DNA of 54,304 nucleotides from an uncultured Oscillospiraceae bacterium (GTDB taxonomy: Bacteria; Bacillota; Clostridia; Oscillospirales; Ruminococcaceae). Position 1 is the stretch's first letter, and every line of letters begins with the position of its first letter. A model generated the notes under the pieces. The model was not told the origin of the DNA, did no database searches, and saw only the letters and a list, made by a program, of their open reading frames with translations. Made by a program: the position numbers and the translations under genes. The stretch spans positions 1-54,304 of the forward strand of contig CAJULF010000017.1 of NCBI GenBank assembly GCA_910587135.1, read 5' to 3'. This document shows positions 1 through 8,046 of the stretch, piece after piece.

Positions 1-126
1 CGTCAGAATTTGCGCGGCAAATTCTGACCGGTTTCCGCAATCGCGCGGAGTGAGCGCAGCGAACGGCGCGTGCTTGCGGAAATTTTGAAATTTTTTAAAT
101 AAACAGCTTTAGGTCATCCTATATAA
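1..126 (+). repeat. A-type structured intergenic repeat, copy 1 (cut by window edge)
   Basis: Begins inside the element. A perfect hairpin (GTCAGAATTTGC at 2-13, loop GCG, complement at 17-28) is followed by a second long arm opening with TTTCCGCAA and closing with TTGCGGAAA. The end is the shared signature AATTTTGAAATTTTTTAAATAA...AGGTCA. The left part lies outside the window. Non-coding. The same element recurs at 121, 7861, 14048, 21876, 29702, 30885, 41474 and 54130. Confidence 0.85.
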
Positions 127-290
127 AGCCTATTGCCACGCAATGTAGGCGCATCGGATTTCAAAAAGCGTCAGAATTTGCGCGGCAAATTCTGACCGGT
201 TTCCGCAATCGCGCGGAGTGAGCACAGCGAACGGCGCGTGCCTGCGGAAATTTTGAAATTTTTTAAATAAACAGCTTCAGGTCAGCCTAA
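121..290 (+). repeat. A-type structured intergenic repeat, copy 2
   Basis: Complete copy in direct tandem with the first, from the left signature (cctattgccacgcaatgt...) through TTTCAAAAAG, the hairpin at 170-196, the TTTCCGCAA/TTGCGGAAA arm and the AAATAA...GGTCA end. It is nearly identical to copy 1, so the pair may be a recent duplication. It lies downstream of the alr stop codon (alr runs leftward), where it could act on the alr transcript 3' end. Confidence 0.85.
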
Positions 291-345
291 AAACCGTATA
301 AATCAACCCCATCGGTCATTCCGCTTGGTTCTGTTCTGCCGTTTG

Positions 346-1491
346 TCAGCCGTAAAACGCTGTATTGACCGTTTCGCCGCCTTTAATATACACGCGCGGA
401 ACTCTTGCGCTTATACAACACAGAATTTCATGGCTTATAGTGCCGCTTTGCGCCGCCGCCTTTTCCAATGAGCATACATCTTCTGAGTTATCTGAATAAA
501 CCGTGACAATATCGCCAACACTTATATCGGGGATATCCGTGACGTCAAGAACCGCTTGATCCATGCATATTCTTCCGCAGACGGGCGCGGGCTTTCCTCT
601 TACAAGACAGCTCCAGTTTCCCGAAAGATGACGGTTGAAGCCGTCGGCATAACCGCAGGGTATCATGGCAAGAACCGTTTCGCGCCGCGCCGTAAATGTA
701 CGCCCGTAGCTTACGGTTGTTCCCGTTGGTACGGTTTTTATTTGTGATACTACGGTTTTCAGGCTGAAAAGCGGTCTTACTCCATCGGGAATGGGGCAGG
801 CAAGATCGCCCCTGTGCCCGTAAAGCATTATCCCCGCACGTACAAAATCTCCGTCAAATCCGCTGTGGCAGGTTATTCCGCCGCTGTTCTGGGAGTGCAT
901 TTTCAGTCCCCTGCTTTTGCATAGGGATTCAAGCGCCGCCTGCTGCTTTCGCGTGAACTCCATGTTTGAAGGCTCCGTACTGTCGGCTACCGCAAAATGA
1001 GTGTACGCGCCGCGGCAGTACAATCCCTTTTGCGAAAGGATACGGTCTGCTTCGCTTTCCGCGGAAATCCCCACACGGCTCATGCCCGTATCCAGCTTTA
1101 TATCCGCTGTTACCCTGACGCCGCGCCTAATCGCCGCTTCGGAAAGCTCCTCGGCATACTCTGTCGAGCCAACCGTGAATATATAGTTCTTATCAAGATT
1201 TTCCATGACCGAGGGAACGTCACAATACCCGAAAATTATAATGTCGCCTTTGATTTTGCCCTCGGTGAGTATCTGCGCTTCACGCAGATTTGACACCGCA
1301 AAATGCGTTATACCCATCTCGTTCAGCGCCTTTGAGCAGGGCACGGAGCCGTGTCCGTAAGCGTTCGCCTTTACTACCGCAATAATCTCCTTGCCGCGCG
1401 AAAGCTCGGATATTATCCGTATATTTCCCTCCAGAGCGTCCAGATTTATCTCCGCCCAGGTTCTGCGATAAAAATTGTCCCCGTTGTTCAT
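346..1491 (-). CDS. alr: Alanine racemase
   Basis: A PLP enzyme that interconverts L- and D-alanine for peptidoglycan synthesis in the cytoplasm. The 381 residues match the usual length. The N-terminal barrel carries the PLP-lysine motif AVVKANAYGHG (Lys41). The C-terminal half has the second catalytic tyrosine in SYGRTF and the RICMDQ segment near the substrate site. The start is the ATG at 1489-1491 on the minus strand, preceded by GGGGTG. It is the only minus-strand gene here and runs divergently from the LCP-like gene; the two 5' regions share under 30 bp, so promoters must be close or overlapping. Typical Clostridial Alr in all visible respects. Confidence 0.96.
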   Translation of the reverse strand: MNNGDNFYRRTWAEINLDALEGNIRIISELSRGKEIIAVVKANAYGHGSVPCSKALNEMGITHFAVSNLREAQILTEGKIKGDIIIFGYCDVPSVMENLDKNYIFTVGSTEYAEELSEAAIRRGVRVTADIKLDTGMSRVGISAESEADRILSQKGLYCRGAYTHFAVADSTEPSNMEFTRKQQAALESLCKSRGLKMHSQNSGGITCHSGFDGDFVRAGIMLYGHRGDLACPIPDGVRPLFSLKTVVSQIKTVPTGTTVSYGRTFTARRETVLAMIPCGYADGFNRHLSGNWSCLVRGKPAPVCGRICMDQAVLDVTDIPDISVGDIVTVYSDNSEDVCSLEKAAAQSGTISHEILCCISARVPRVYIKGGETVNTAFYG

Positions 1492-1502
1492 TTCTACACC
1501 CC

Positions 1503-1531
1503 TTGAAATTTTAAATAAAATGTGCTATACT
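1503..1531 (+). promoter_or_regulatory. Promoter of the LCP-like gene
   Basis: TTGAAA (1503-1508), a 17-bp spacer and TATACT (1526-1531) form a sigma-A type promoter reading rightward, about 230 nt before the translated gene. Confidence 0.7.
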
Positions 1532-1542
1532 ATAAGCAAGAT

Positions 1543-1742
1543 GTCAGAAGTAAGAAGTATGACAGCCTGCGCGGGTTTTGACACCGTGCGTGCGGCGCTT
1601 CTGATTTTCTTACTTGACGTTACAACTAAATTATATTACATATTTTACAAAAATTCAATAGCTTTTTGCGGATATGCTCAAATTTCCGCGGAGCTTGAGA
1701 GTCTGTTCGGCGCATGGCACTTCGACATATGCCGAACAGACT
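1543..1742 (+). promoter_or_regulatory. Structured 5' leader of the LCP-like gene
   Basis: Between the promoter and the ribosome binding site lie about 200 nt with two inverted repeats. One pairs GTCAGAAGTAAGAA near 1543 imperfectly with TTCTTACTTGAC near 1619. The second is a perfect 12-bp arm pair, AGTCTGTTCGGC at 1700-1711 with its complement at 1731-1742, ending 3 nt before the purine-rich ribosome binding site. No T-run follows, so translational control or RNA protection is more likely than termination. I recognise no known riboswitch. Confidence 0.5.
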
Positions 1743-1759
1743 ATGGGAAAGGATTATTT

Positions 1760-2644
1760 ATGGCTGTTCGCAGGAAAAGCAACTGGTATATTTATCTTTT
1801 GGCGTTTGTGGTAACAACGGCATTTGTGATAATGGTTATATTCACATTCAGGTGGTATCTGTTTCCCGAAAGAACGCGGGAGGTGGGACTGAATAACGCG
1901 GGCGGGCTTTCCGAAAGCTTTACCCCCACAGCCGAGCATAATTTCAATGCGCTTATAATGCTTTCAAAGAGCGCGGATGACAGCCCCGAGCTGTATGTTA
2001 TAGCCGCATATAACGCGGTGGAAAGCAGGTTGTCGTTTATACCGCTCCCGACAGGCATTAGCGTGGCTGCTGAAGGAAGAGATCTTCCCAATATCTATGC
2101 CGCTCAGGGCGGAGCGGGGATTATTTCCGCCATTGAGGATATAGTCGGGGTGAAGCTGGACAACTATGTTACCTTTACCCGCGAGAGCTTTGTGGATTTT
2201 CTGGCGGTTTACGGAAACGTGCGCTATAATGTTCCCAAGACAATTATTGTGGCTGACGGAATAGAGGCTGATACGTTCAACACAGGCTCGCAGCTTTTCT
2301 CGCCGGAGTCCTGTTACAGATATATAATGCTGGCCGATTTTGAGGAGGGCGAGTCCTACCGCTTTAATATTATAGGCGATGTACTTTCCTCGCTTGTAAA
2401 TCAGAATTACTCTTATGCGGACAGTACCCTGCTGGACAGCTATTCGCGCCATTTCATAGATGCACAGGACAGCAGTATAACCGAAGAGGATTACACCGCG
2501 CACAAGGCGGCGCTGCTGAACACGATAATATACGGCTCGTCCCCCGCGGAATACTATGTTCCTTACGGCGACTACGAGGACGGCGGCTTTAAAATTTCGG
2601 ACAACTCGATTATCACCATCAAGCAGAAAACGGGTCAGGACTGA
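1760..2644 (+). CDS. Membrane-anchored LytR-CpsA-Psr (LCP)-like protein, atypical
   Basis: A 294-residue protein with a short basic N-terminus, one membrane helix (about residues 10-30) and an extracytoplasmic domain that looks like a divergent LCP fold. LCP proteins move teichoic-acid or polysaccharide chains from a lipid carrier to peptidoglycan. Here the segment that normally reads SIPRDT is FIPLPTGIS, so the usual arginine is missing and transfer activity is doubtful. I start it at ATG 1760 because GGGAAAGGA lies 5-7 nt upstream; the longer open frame back to 1475 covers the leader hairpins. It is followed after 27 nt by the LUD-domain gene. Family assignment is moderate, and enzymatic role uncertain. 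Confidence 0.6.
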   Translation: MAVRRKSNWYIYLLAFVVTTAFVIMVIFTFRWYLFPERTREVGLNNAGGLSESFTPTAEHNFNALIMLSKSADDSPELYVIAAYNAVESRLSFIPLPTGISVAAEGRDLPNIYAAQGGAGIISAIEDIVGVKLDNYVTFTRESFVDFLAVYGNVRYNVPKTIIVADGIEADTFNTGSQLFSPESCYRYIMLADFEEGESYRFNIIGDVLSSLVNQNYSYADSTLLDSYSRHFIDAQDSSITEEDYTAHKAALLNTIIYGSSPAEYYVPYGDYEDGGFKISDNSIITIKQKTGQD

Positions 2645-2671
2645 TAATAACTGTAAAGCGAGGACAGAAAA

Positions 2672-3295
2672 ATGCCAATTGACAGCAGGATAGAAAGGGT
2701 AATGGCGGCGCTTAAGCTAAACAAGATGAAACCCTTCTATGTGGAAAACTGCGACCAGCTTAAGATAATAATCCGCGAGCTGGTCAAGAATGACAAGCTA
2801 ATAACCATCGGCGGCTCGGTAACGCTGAGGGAGAGCGGGGTCACGGAAATGCTCGAGGAGGAGTTTTCGGGGGCTTTTCTCGACCGCTCTGCCGCGCAGG
2901 ACAGGGAAGAGATAGAGGAGATCATGCGAGCCGCTTTCAATTCCGACACCTTTATTTCAAGCACCAACGCCCTCACCGAGGATGGGGAGCTTTACAATGT
3001 GGACGGCAACGGAAACCGTGTATCCGCAATGATTTTCGGACCGCGGCAGGTCATTGTAGTGGCGGGAGTAAACAAGATTGTAAAGGATATGGCGGAGGCG
3101 GTGAGGCGCGTTGAAACAATTGCCGCCCCCAAAAATACGGTTCGGTTGGAGTGTGACACTCCCTGCGCGAGAACGGGGGAGTGCGCTCACTGCCGCAGCG
3201 AAAGCAGGATATGCTGCTCTTACGTCAGATTGGCTCAGCAGAGAGTGCCTAACAGGATAAAGGTCATTATTGTCAATCAAGAGCTTGGATATTGA
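2672..3295 (+). CDS. LUD-domain protein (LutC/YkgG-like)
   Basis: A 207-residue single-domain protein of the LUD (DUF162) family, related to LutC of the lactate-utilisation iron-sulfur complex but standing alone, as is common in Clostridia. Visible signatures are LITIGGSVTLRESG near residue 45, STNALTEDGELYNVDGNGNR in the middle and VIVVAGVNKIV after it. The C-terminal third carries a cluster of seven cysteines (CDTPC, GECAHC, RICC) that could hold an iron-sulfur centre. No LutA or LutB partner is nearby. It is probably co-transcribed with the LCP-like gene. The substrate is unknown; the lactate connection is by family only. Confidence 0.85.
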   Translation: MPIDSRIERVMAALKLNKMKPFYVENCDQLKIIIRELVKNDKLITIGGSVTLRESGVTEMLEEEFSGAFLDRSAAQDREEIEEIMRAAFNSDTFISSTNALTEDGELYNVDGNGNRVSAMIFGPRQVIVVAGVNKIVKDMAEAVRRVETIAAPKNTVRLECDTPCARTGECAHCRSESRICCSYVRLAQQRVPNRIKVIIVNQELGY

Positions 3296-3375
3296 TAACC
3301 GACAGCGAGTTATAAAGAATGTGTACGGCTGAGGGGAAAGACCTCTTAAAGCAACATAAAAAACGGGTGGTCATA

Positions 3376-3563
3376 GGCACTGAAAGCAAAAATCCACAAA
3401 CCGCCCACGCGTGAATTTCCCGCAAGCCGATTTGAAAGCGCAGCGGAACGAAGTGAAGCGGAGCTTTTAAATCGAGGCTAACGGAATCCGCCGCAGGCGG
3501 ATGGAGTGGTGCGGGAAATTCTTTTAAATAATTCGCTTAGGTCAGCATAACTTAAAAGCATAA
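3376..3563 (+). repeat. B-type structured intergenic repeat
   Basis: This subtype starts with tgaaagc...aatccac, then GAATTTCCCGCA, and closes with TGCGGGAAATTC before the shared right end TTTAAATAATTCGCTTAGGTCA and a tail (cttaaaagcat) typical of B copies. The interior, GCGGAACGAAGTGAAGCGG, resembles the inner loop of A copies. It fills the gap between the LUD gene and manA and ends about 20 nt before the manA ribosome binding site. Confidence 0.8.
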
Positions 3564-3581
3564 AATACTAAGGAGGGTATC

Positions 3582-4565
3582 ATGATCTTAAAACTAACCG
3601 CGCCCTGCAAGGACTACATCTGGGGCGGAAACAGACTTCGCGAGGAGTATGGGAAAAATCTGGATTCGGACAAGATTGCGGAATCATGGGAGCTGTCCTG
3701 CCATAAGGACGGGCAGAGCGTTATCCGCGGCGGGGAATTTGACGGAAAGACTTTGTCGGAATTTATCGCCGCAAAGGGAAAATCGGTGCTTGGCACTAAC
3801 TGTGAGCGGTTTGAATATTTTCCGATATTGATAAAGCTTATTGATGCGAAAGACAATCTTTCGGTGCAGGTGCACCCGTCAAACGATTACGCGATGAGGG
3901 TCGAGGGCGAGTACGGCAAGACCGAGATGTGGTATATTGTGGACTGCGACGAGGGCGCGGAGCTGCTCTACGGTTTTAAGCACGAAATCACAAAGGAGGA
4001 GTTTGCCCGAAGGATAGCGGACAACACTTTGCTTGAAGTGACAAACAATGTGCCCGTACATAAGGGTGATGTGTTCTTTATCGAGTCGGGTACGCTCCAC
4101 GCTATCGGAAAGGGCATACTTATCGCGGAAATACAGCAGAACAGCAACACCACGTACAGGATATACGATTACGGTCGTGTGGGAACGGAAGGAAAGCCGC
4201 GCCAGCTCCATGTGGACAAGGCTGTGGACGTTACGGTGCTCACCCCACCGAAATACCCCACCACGGCGGTGGGAAATCCCTTGAAGGTCGAGGGCGGAGT
4301 TATGACGCTGCTGCGCTCCTGTGAGTACTTTACCGTGCATAAGCTGGAGCTTGACGGCACGGCACGGCTCGAAGCGGACAGCAGCTCGTTTGATTCGCTT
4401 CTGGTGCTTGACGGCGAGGCGGAGATCTCCGCGGCGGGTGAGAGCGTTAAGGCTAAAAAGGGCGACAGCGTTTTCGTGACCGCGGGAACGGGAAAATATA
4501 CCGTAAGCGGAAAGGGCGAGATAATTATTACCGATATCGATGACATGGACAACATTGGCGACTGA
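3582..4565 (+). CDS. manA: Mannose-6-phosphate isomerase, class I
   Basis: Zinc enzyme interconverting mannose-6-phosphate and fructose-6-phosphate, linking mannose use and GDP-mannose supply with glycolysis. 327 residues, the short Firmicute form. Metal-site motifs are visible: VQVHPSNDYA, EMWYIVDC and GTLHAIGKG, within a cupin fold; the opening APCKDYIWGG is typical. A strong AAGGAGGG lies 7 nt before the ATG. The ROK glucokinase gene follows after 12 nt, so the two probably form a hexose-phosphate operon. Confidence 0.93.
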   Translation: MILKLTAPCKDYIWGGNRLREEYGKNLDSDKIAESWELSCHKDGQSVIRGGEFDGKTLSEFIAAKGKSVLGTNCERFEYFPILIKLIDAKDNLSVQVHPSNDYAMRVEGEYGKTEMWYIVDCDEGAELLYGFKHEITKEEFARRIADNTLLEVTNNVPVHKGDVFFIESGTLHAIGKGILIAEIQQNSNTTYRIYDYGRVGTEGKPRQLHVDKAVDVTVLTPPKYPTTAVGNPLKVEGGVMTLLRSCEYFTVHKLELDGTARLEADSSSFDSLLVLDGEAEISAAGESVKAKKGDSVFVTAGTGKYTVSGKGEIIITDIDDMDNIGD

Positions 4566-4577
4566 CTGGGGGTATAA

Positions 4578-5525
4578 ATGTACTACATCGGAATTGACAT
4601 CGGCGGAACGAATATCGCCTGCGGCATAGTTGACGAGGATTGCAGGATAATCGCTTCCGCAAAGGTAAAGACCAACGCGCCGCGCCCTTATGAGGAAATA
4701 CTGGAGGCTATAAAGGAATCCGTCCGCGCCGCCTGCGCAAAAGCGGGGATATCTCCCTCAAATGCGGAATGCATAGGGATAGGCTGCCCCGGGACGTGCA
4801 ACAGGGAAAGCGGCACGGTGGAATACTCCAACAATCTCGGATTTGTGAACGCTCCCGTGGGGCGGGATATCGAGGAGGCGTTCGGACTTAAGACATATCT
4901 CGACAACGACGCGAACGCGGCGGCTTTCGGAGAATTTGTCGCGGGAGCGGCAAAGGGTAGCAGAAACGCCGTGGTCATTACCCTTGGAACAGGTGTTGGC
5001 TCGGGGATAATTATTGACGGTAAAATTTACAGCGGCTCGAATTTCGCGGGGGGAGAGATAGGTCACACCGTTATAGTCGCTGACGGACTTCCCTGCACCT
5101 GCGGCAGGAATGGTTGCTTTGAAGCTTATTCCTCGGCTACGGGGCTTATCCGTATGACCTCGGAAGCGGCGGCGCTCAATCCCGAGTCGCTCACGGCAAG
5201 GCTGATAGAGCAGGACGGGCGCGTCAGCGCGAGGACTGCCTATAAAGCGATGAAGCAGGGTGACGAAACGGGCAAAGCCATAACCGAGCGGTATGTGAAA
5301 TATCTCGCGTGCGGTATCGCAAATACGATCAACATATTTCAGCCCGATATACTTTGTATCGGCGGAGGAGTGTGCAACGAGGGCGACACGCTGCTGCTGC
5401 CGCTGAAAAAGCAGGTCGCAGAGCAGATATACTCCAAAAACAGCGCCAAGAATACCGAGATAGTTATTTGCAGCCTTGGCAATGAGGCGGGGATAATCGG
5501 CGCGGCTATGCTGCACAGAGGATAA
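4578..5525 (+). CDS. glk: ROK family glucokinase
   Basis: ATP-dependent sugar kinase, 315 residues. The N-terminal phosphate loop is DIGGTNIACGI (residues 6-16). The catalytic aspartate region reads LDNDANAAAFGE, followed by ITLGTGVGSGIIIDG. The ROK zinc motif is complete in CTCGRNGCFEAY, and GHTVI supplies the conserved glutamate-histidine neighbourhood. Length and motifs fit glucokinase rather than a NagC-type repressor because there is no N-terminal winged helix. It is coupled to manA, which suggests phosphorylation of glucose or mannose entering by non-PTS routes. The exact sugar cannot be told from sequence. Confidence 0.9.
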   Translation: MYYIGIDIGGTNIACGIVDEDCRIIASAKVKTNAPRPYEEILEAIKESVRAACAKAGISPSNAECIGIGCPGTCNRESGTVEYSNNLGFVNAPVGRDIEEAFGLKTYLDNDANAAAFGEFVAGAAKGSRNAVVITLGTGVGSGIIIDGKIYSGSNFAGGEIGHTVIVADGLPCTCGRNGCFEAYSSATGLIRMTSEAAALNPESLTARLIEQDGRVSARTAYKAMKQGDETGKAITERYVKYLACGIANTINIFQPDILCIGGGVCNEGDTLLLPLKKQVAEQIYSKNSAKNTEIVICSLGNEAGIIGAAMLHRG

Positions 5526-5540
5526 GGAGCGTGCGGATTT

Positions 5541-6075
5541 ATGAAACTTCATATTGTGAAACCGGATCTGTATTTTTTGGTCAATACAATGACATGATGA
5601 AGGAATGGAACGAAAGCGGAACTCAGATCGCGCCATGGTTTCTGGATAAGCCCTTTGATAATTTGGAGGATTTTGCAAAATTTATTCAGATGTTGGATGA
5701 TTGCGAAAATGCCGCTCTTGACAAAAAATATTCCTCGACGTCCTTTTATTTTGTTATCGATGAAAACGGCAGACTGATAGGGGCAACGTCCTTAAGGCAC
5801 TATCTGACCGTTGAGGGGTATAATACATGGGGCATATAGGATACGGCGTGAGACCTTCCGAAAGGCTAAAGGGCTGCGCTGTCCAAATGCTTAAAATTAT
5901 TCTTCAGGAGGCAGGACACAAAAAAATGCACAAAGTCATGGTTGCCTGCCATACTTCAAATACAGGGTCTGTCAGGGTAATAGAAAGCTGTAATGGCAGG
6001 CTTGAAAATATTGTTGCCGATCCAAACGAAAAAGGAGAAACGATCAATCGGTATTGGTTTGACATCAGCTTATAA
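5541..6075 (+). pseudogene. GNAT acetyltransferase, broken by two frameshifts
   Basis: The pieces of one GNAT N-acetyltransferase lie in three frames. The N-terminus (MKLHIVKPDLYFL) starts at ATG 5541 behind AAGGAG. After the TTTTTTGG run near 5573-5580 the frame moves by -1 to QYNDMMKEWNESG...SLRHYLTVEGYNTWG. At the GGGG run 5829-5832 it moves again by -1 to GHIGYGVRPSERLKG, the acetyl-CoA loop, and continues to the stop at 6073-6075. Restoring one base at each place gives a normal protein of about 177 residues. A GTG at 5531 opens the middle frame but sits 1 nt from the AAGGAG, so it is a poor start. Codon use is more AT-rich than the neighbours. Confidence 0.8.
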
Positions 6076-6081
6076 AAAATA

Positions 6082-6130
6082 AAGGCAACACCGCACAAAA
6101 CCGCCATTCGGGCATTGTACAGTATTGCCT
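6082..6130. mobile_element. Deleted copy of the 20-bp-TIR miniature element
   Basis: Starts AAGGCAACACCGCACAAAA, which differs from the left end of the full element at 22031 only at its last bases, and ends in ATTGCCT. About 50 bp long, so nearly all of the interior is missing. Located just behind the GNAT pseudogene. Confidence 0.65.
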
Positions 6131-6165
6131 AAAGACACATAAAGGTTCTGAGAAAGGATAGGAAA

Positions 6166-7821
6166 ATGAGAAGTGATCTGATAAGAGCGGGAGTGGAGAA
6201 AACTCCTCACAGAGCGGTATTAAAATCGCTGGGAGTTATCGACAGTGAGATGAATAAGCCCTTTATAGCGGTGGTGTGCGCGGCAAGCGATTATGTGCCG
6301 GGGCATCAGCATCTCCATGAGATATCCCGCTATGTTAAGGACGGTATCCGCAACGCGGGGGGAGTTCCGTTCGAGTTCTTCACCATCGGCGTTTGCGACG
6401 GTCTTGCAATGAACCACAAGGGAATGAGATATTCTCTCGCTTCAAGAGAGCTTATCGCGGACAGCATAGAGGTCATGCTGACGGCTCACCCGCTGGACGG
6501 CGTGGTGTTTATCCCCAACTGTGACAAGATAGTTCCGGGTATGGTGATGGCGGCGGCGAGAATGAATCTGCCCTCCATATTTGTGAGCGGCGGACCTATG
6601 AACCCCGGGTGCGTTCAGGGTAAGCGTGTGGGATATTCCGAGATATACGAGGCGATAGGGCAGTATACCAACGGCGAGATAGGCGACGAGGTTATAAAGG
6701 ACTATGAAAACAACGCCTGTCCTACCTGCGGAAGCTGCTCGGGAATGTACACGGCAAACTCCATGAACTGCCTTACGGAGGCTATCGGTCTGGCGCTGCC
6801 CACTGCTGGCACAGAGCCTGCGGTAAACTCCGCGCGCCGCAGGCTGGCAAAGGAAACTGGCGAGAGGATAGTCGAACTTGTAAAGCAGGATATTAAGCCG
6901 AGCGATATTCTTACAAAGAGGAATATGGAGAACGCGCTGGCTACGGATATGGCAATTGGAGCGTCCTCAAATACCGTTCTTCATTTGCTGGCGATAGCTC
7001 ATGAGGCTAAAGCGGGTATCACTCTTGACGATATCGACAATATGAGCAAGAAAACGCCGCAGCTCACAAAGCTGAACCCCGCAAGCAGTGTATTTATTAC
7101 TGACCTCAATGCGGTGGGTGGTATACAGACGGTTATCCGTGAGCTTTCCAAGGGCGGTCACATAAATACCGACGTTATGACAGTAACGGGCACGCAGGCG
7201 GAGCGTATAGCGGCGGCTCGCGACGCGGACGGAGAGATTATCCGTAAGCTGGAATCTCCGATACGCAAGGACGGCGGTATTGCCATTCTGAGCGGAAATC
7301 TCGCACTTAACGGCTCTGTTGTAAAGCAGGGCGCGGTAAAGCCCGAGATGATGGACTTCACGGGTACGGCAAGGGTATTTGACGGCGAACAGGACGCCTG
7401 CGACGCTATCCTTGGCGGAAAAATAAAGGCAGGCGACGTGGTGGTTATCCGCTACGAGGGTCCTAAAGGCGGTCCGGGAATGCCCGAGATGCTTGCGCCT
7501 ACGGCGGCTATCGTGGGTAAGGGTCTGGACGGCAGCGTGGCGCTTATTACAGACGGGCGTTTCAGCGGAGCTTCCCGCGGAGCGGCTGTCGGGCATGTTT
7601 CGCCTGAGGCGGCGGAGGGCGGTCTTATCGCTTTTGTTGATGACGGCGATAAGATACACATAGACATTCCCAACAGGTCGATAACTCTTCTCGTTGATGA
7701 AAGCGAGATCGAGGAGCGCCGCAAGAGAGGCGTAAAAGCTCCCAGAGAATTCGGCGGATATCTCAGCAGATACGCGAAGATGGTGACCTCCGCGAATACA
7801 GGTGCGGTATTCGGAGAATAA
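6166..7821 (+). CDS. ilvD: Dihydroxy-acid dehydratase
   Basis: Iron-sulfur enzyme of branched-chain amino acid synthesis; it dehydrates 2,3-dihydroxy-isovalerate and the isoleucine analogue to 2-oxo acids. 551 residues, a normal length. The cluster cysteines lie in PNCDKIVPG and in CPTCGSCSGMYTANSM. The C-terminal domain carries YEGPKGGPGMPEM and DGRFSG. It stands alone, without other ilv or leu genes in the window. Start ATG 6166 with AAGGATAGG upstream. Hairpins follow at 7830 and 8047. No T-box or leader peptide is visible in the 90 nt before it. Confidence 0.96.
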   Translation: MRSDLIRAGVEKTPHRAVLKSLGVIDSEMNKPFIAVVCAASDYVPGHQHLHEISRYVKDGIRNAGGVPFEFFTIGVCDGLAMNHKGMRYSLASRELIADSIEVMLTAHPLDGVVFIPNCDKIVPGMVMAAARMNLPSIFVSGGPMNPGCVQGKRVGYSEIYEAIGQYTNGEIGDEVIKDYENNACPTCGSCSGMYTANSMNCLTEAIGLALPTAGTEPAVNSARRRLAKETGERIVELVKQDIKPSDILTKRNMENALATDMAIGASSNTVLHLLAIAHEAKAGITLDDIDNMSKKTPQLTKLNPASSVFITDLNAVGGIQTVIRELSKGGHINTDVMTVTGTQAERIAAARDADGEIIRKLESPIRKDGGIAILSGNLALNGSVVKQGAVKPEMMDFTGTARVFDGEQDACDAILGGKIKAGDVVVIRYEGPKGGPGMPEMLAPTAAIVGKGLDGSVALITDGRFSGASRGAAVGHVSPEAAEGGLIAFVDDGDKIHIDIPNRSITLLVDESEIEERRKRGVKAPREFGGYLSRYAKMVTSANTGAVFGE

Positions 7822-7829
7822 AATTATAA

Positions 7830-7854
7830 AGCGCGGGATTTAATGTTCCGCGCT
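7830..7854 (+). terminator. Hairpin behind ilvD (no T-run)
   Basis: AGCGCGG (7830-7836) pairs with CCGCGCT (7848-7854). No T-run follows; an A-type repeat begins 7 nt later. A near-identical hairpin with a short T-rich tail lies on the far side of that repeat (8047-8077). Confidence 0.5.
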
Positions 7855-7860
7855 CAGCTG

Positions 7861-8037
7861 GTAGAAAAAGCCTATTGACAACGCAATGTCGGCGCATTAA
7901 ATTTCAAAAAGTGTCGGAATTTGCTTCGCAAATTCCGACCGGTTTCCGCAATCGCGCGGAGTGAGCGCAGCGAACAGCGCGTGATTGCGGAAATTTTGAA
8001 ATTTTTTTAAATAATTCGCTTTAGGTCAACCTTTATA
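7861..8037 (+). repeat. A-type structured intergenic repeat
   Basis: Full copy with the left signature gtagaaaaagcctattg, TTTCAAAAAG, the hairpin GTCGGAATTTGC/GCAAATTCCGAC (7913-7939), the TTTCCGCAA/TTGCGGAAA arm and the AAATAATTCGCTTTAGGTCA end. Compared with copies 1 and 2, an A-T pair in the first stem has become G-C on both strands. Confidence 0.85.
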
Positions 8038-8046
8038 TACACACTG

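Noticed and set aside
3331..3350. Terminator behind the LUD gene (GAGG...CCTC)
   Set aside because: The stem is only about 4-5 bp and no T-run follows.
5820..5845. Programmed -1 frameshift in the GNAT gene
   Set aside because: No X-XXY-YYZ slippery heptamer in the correct phase and a second frameshift upstream; decay or reading error is simpler.
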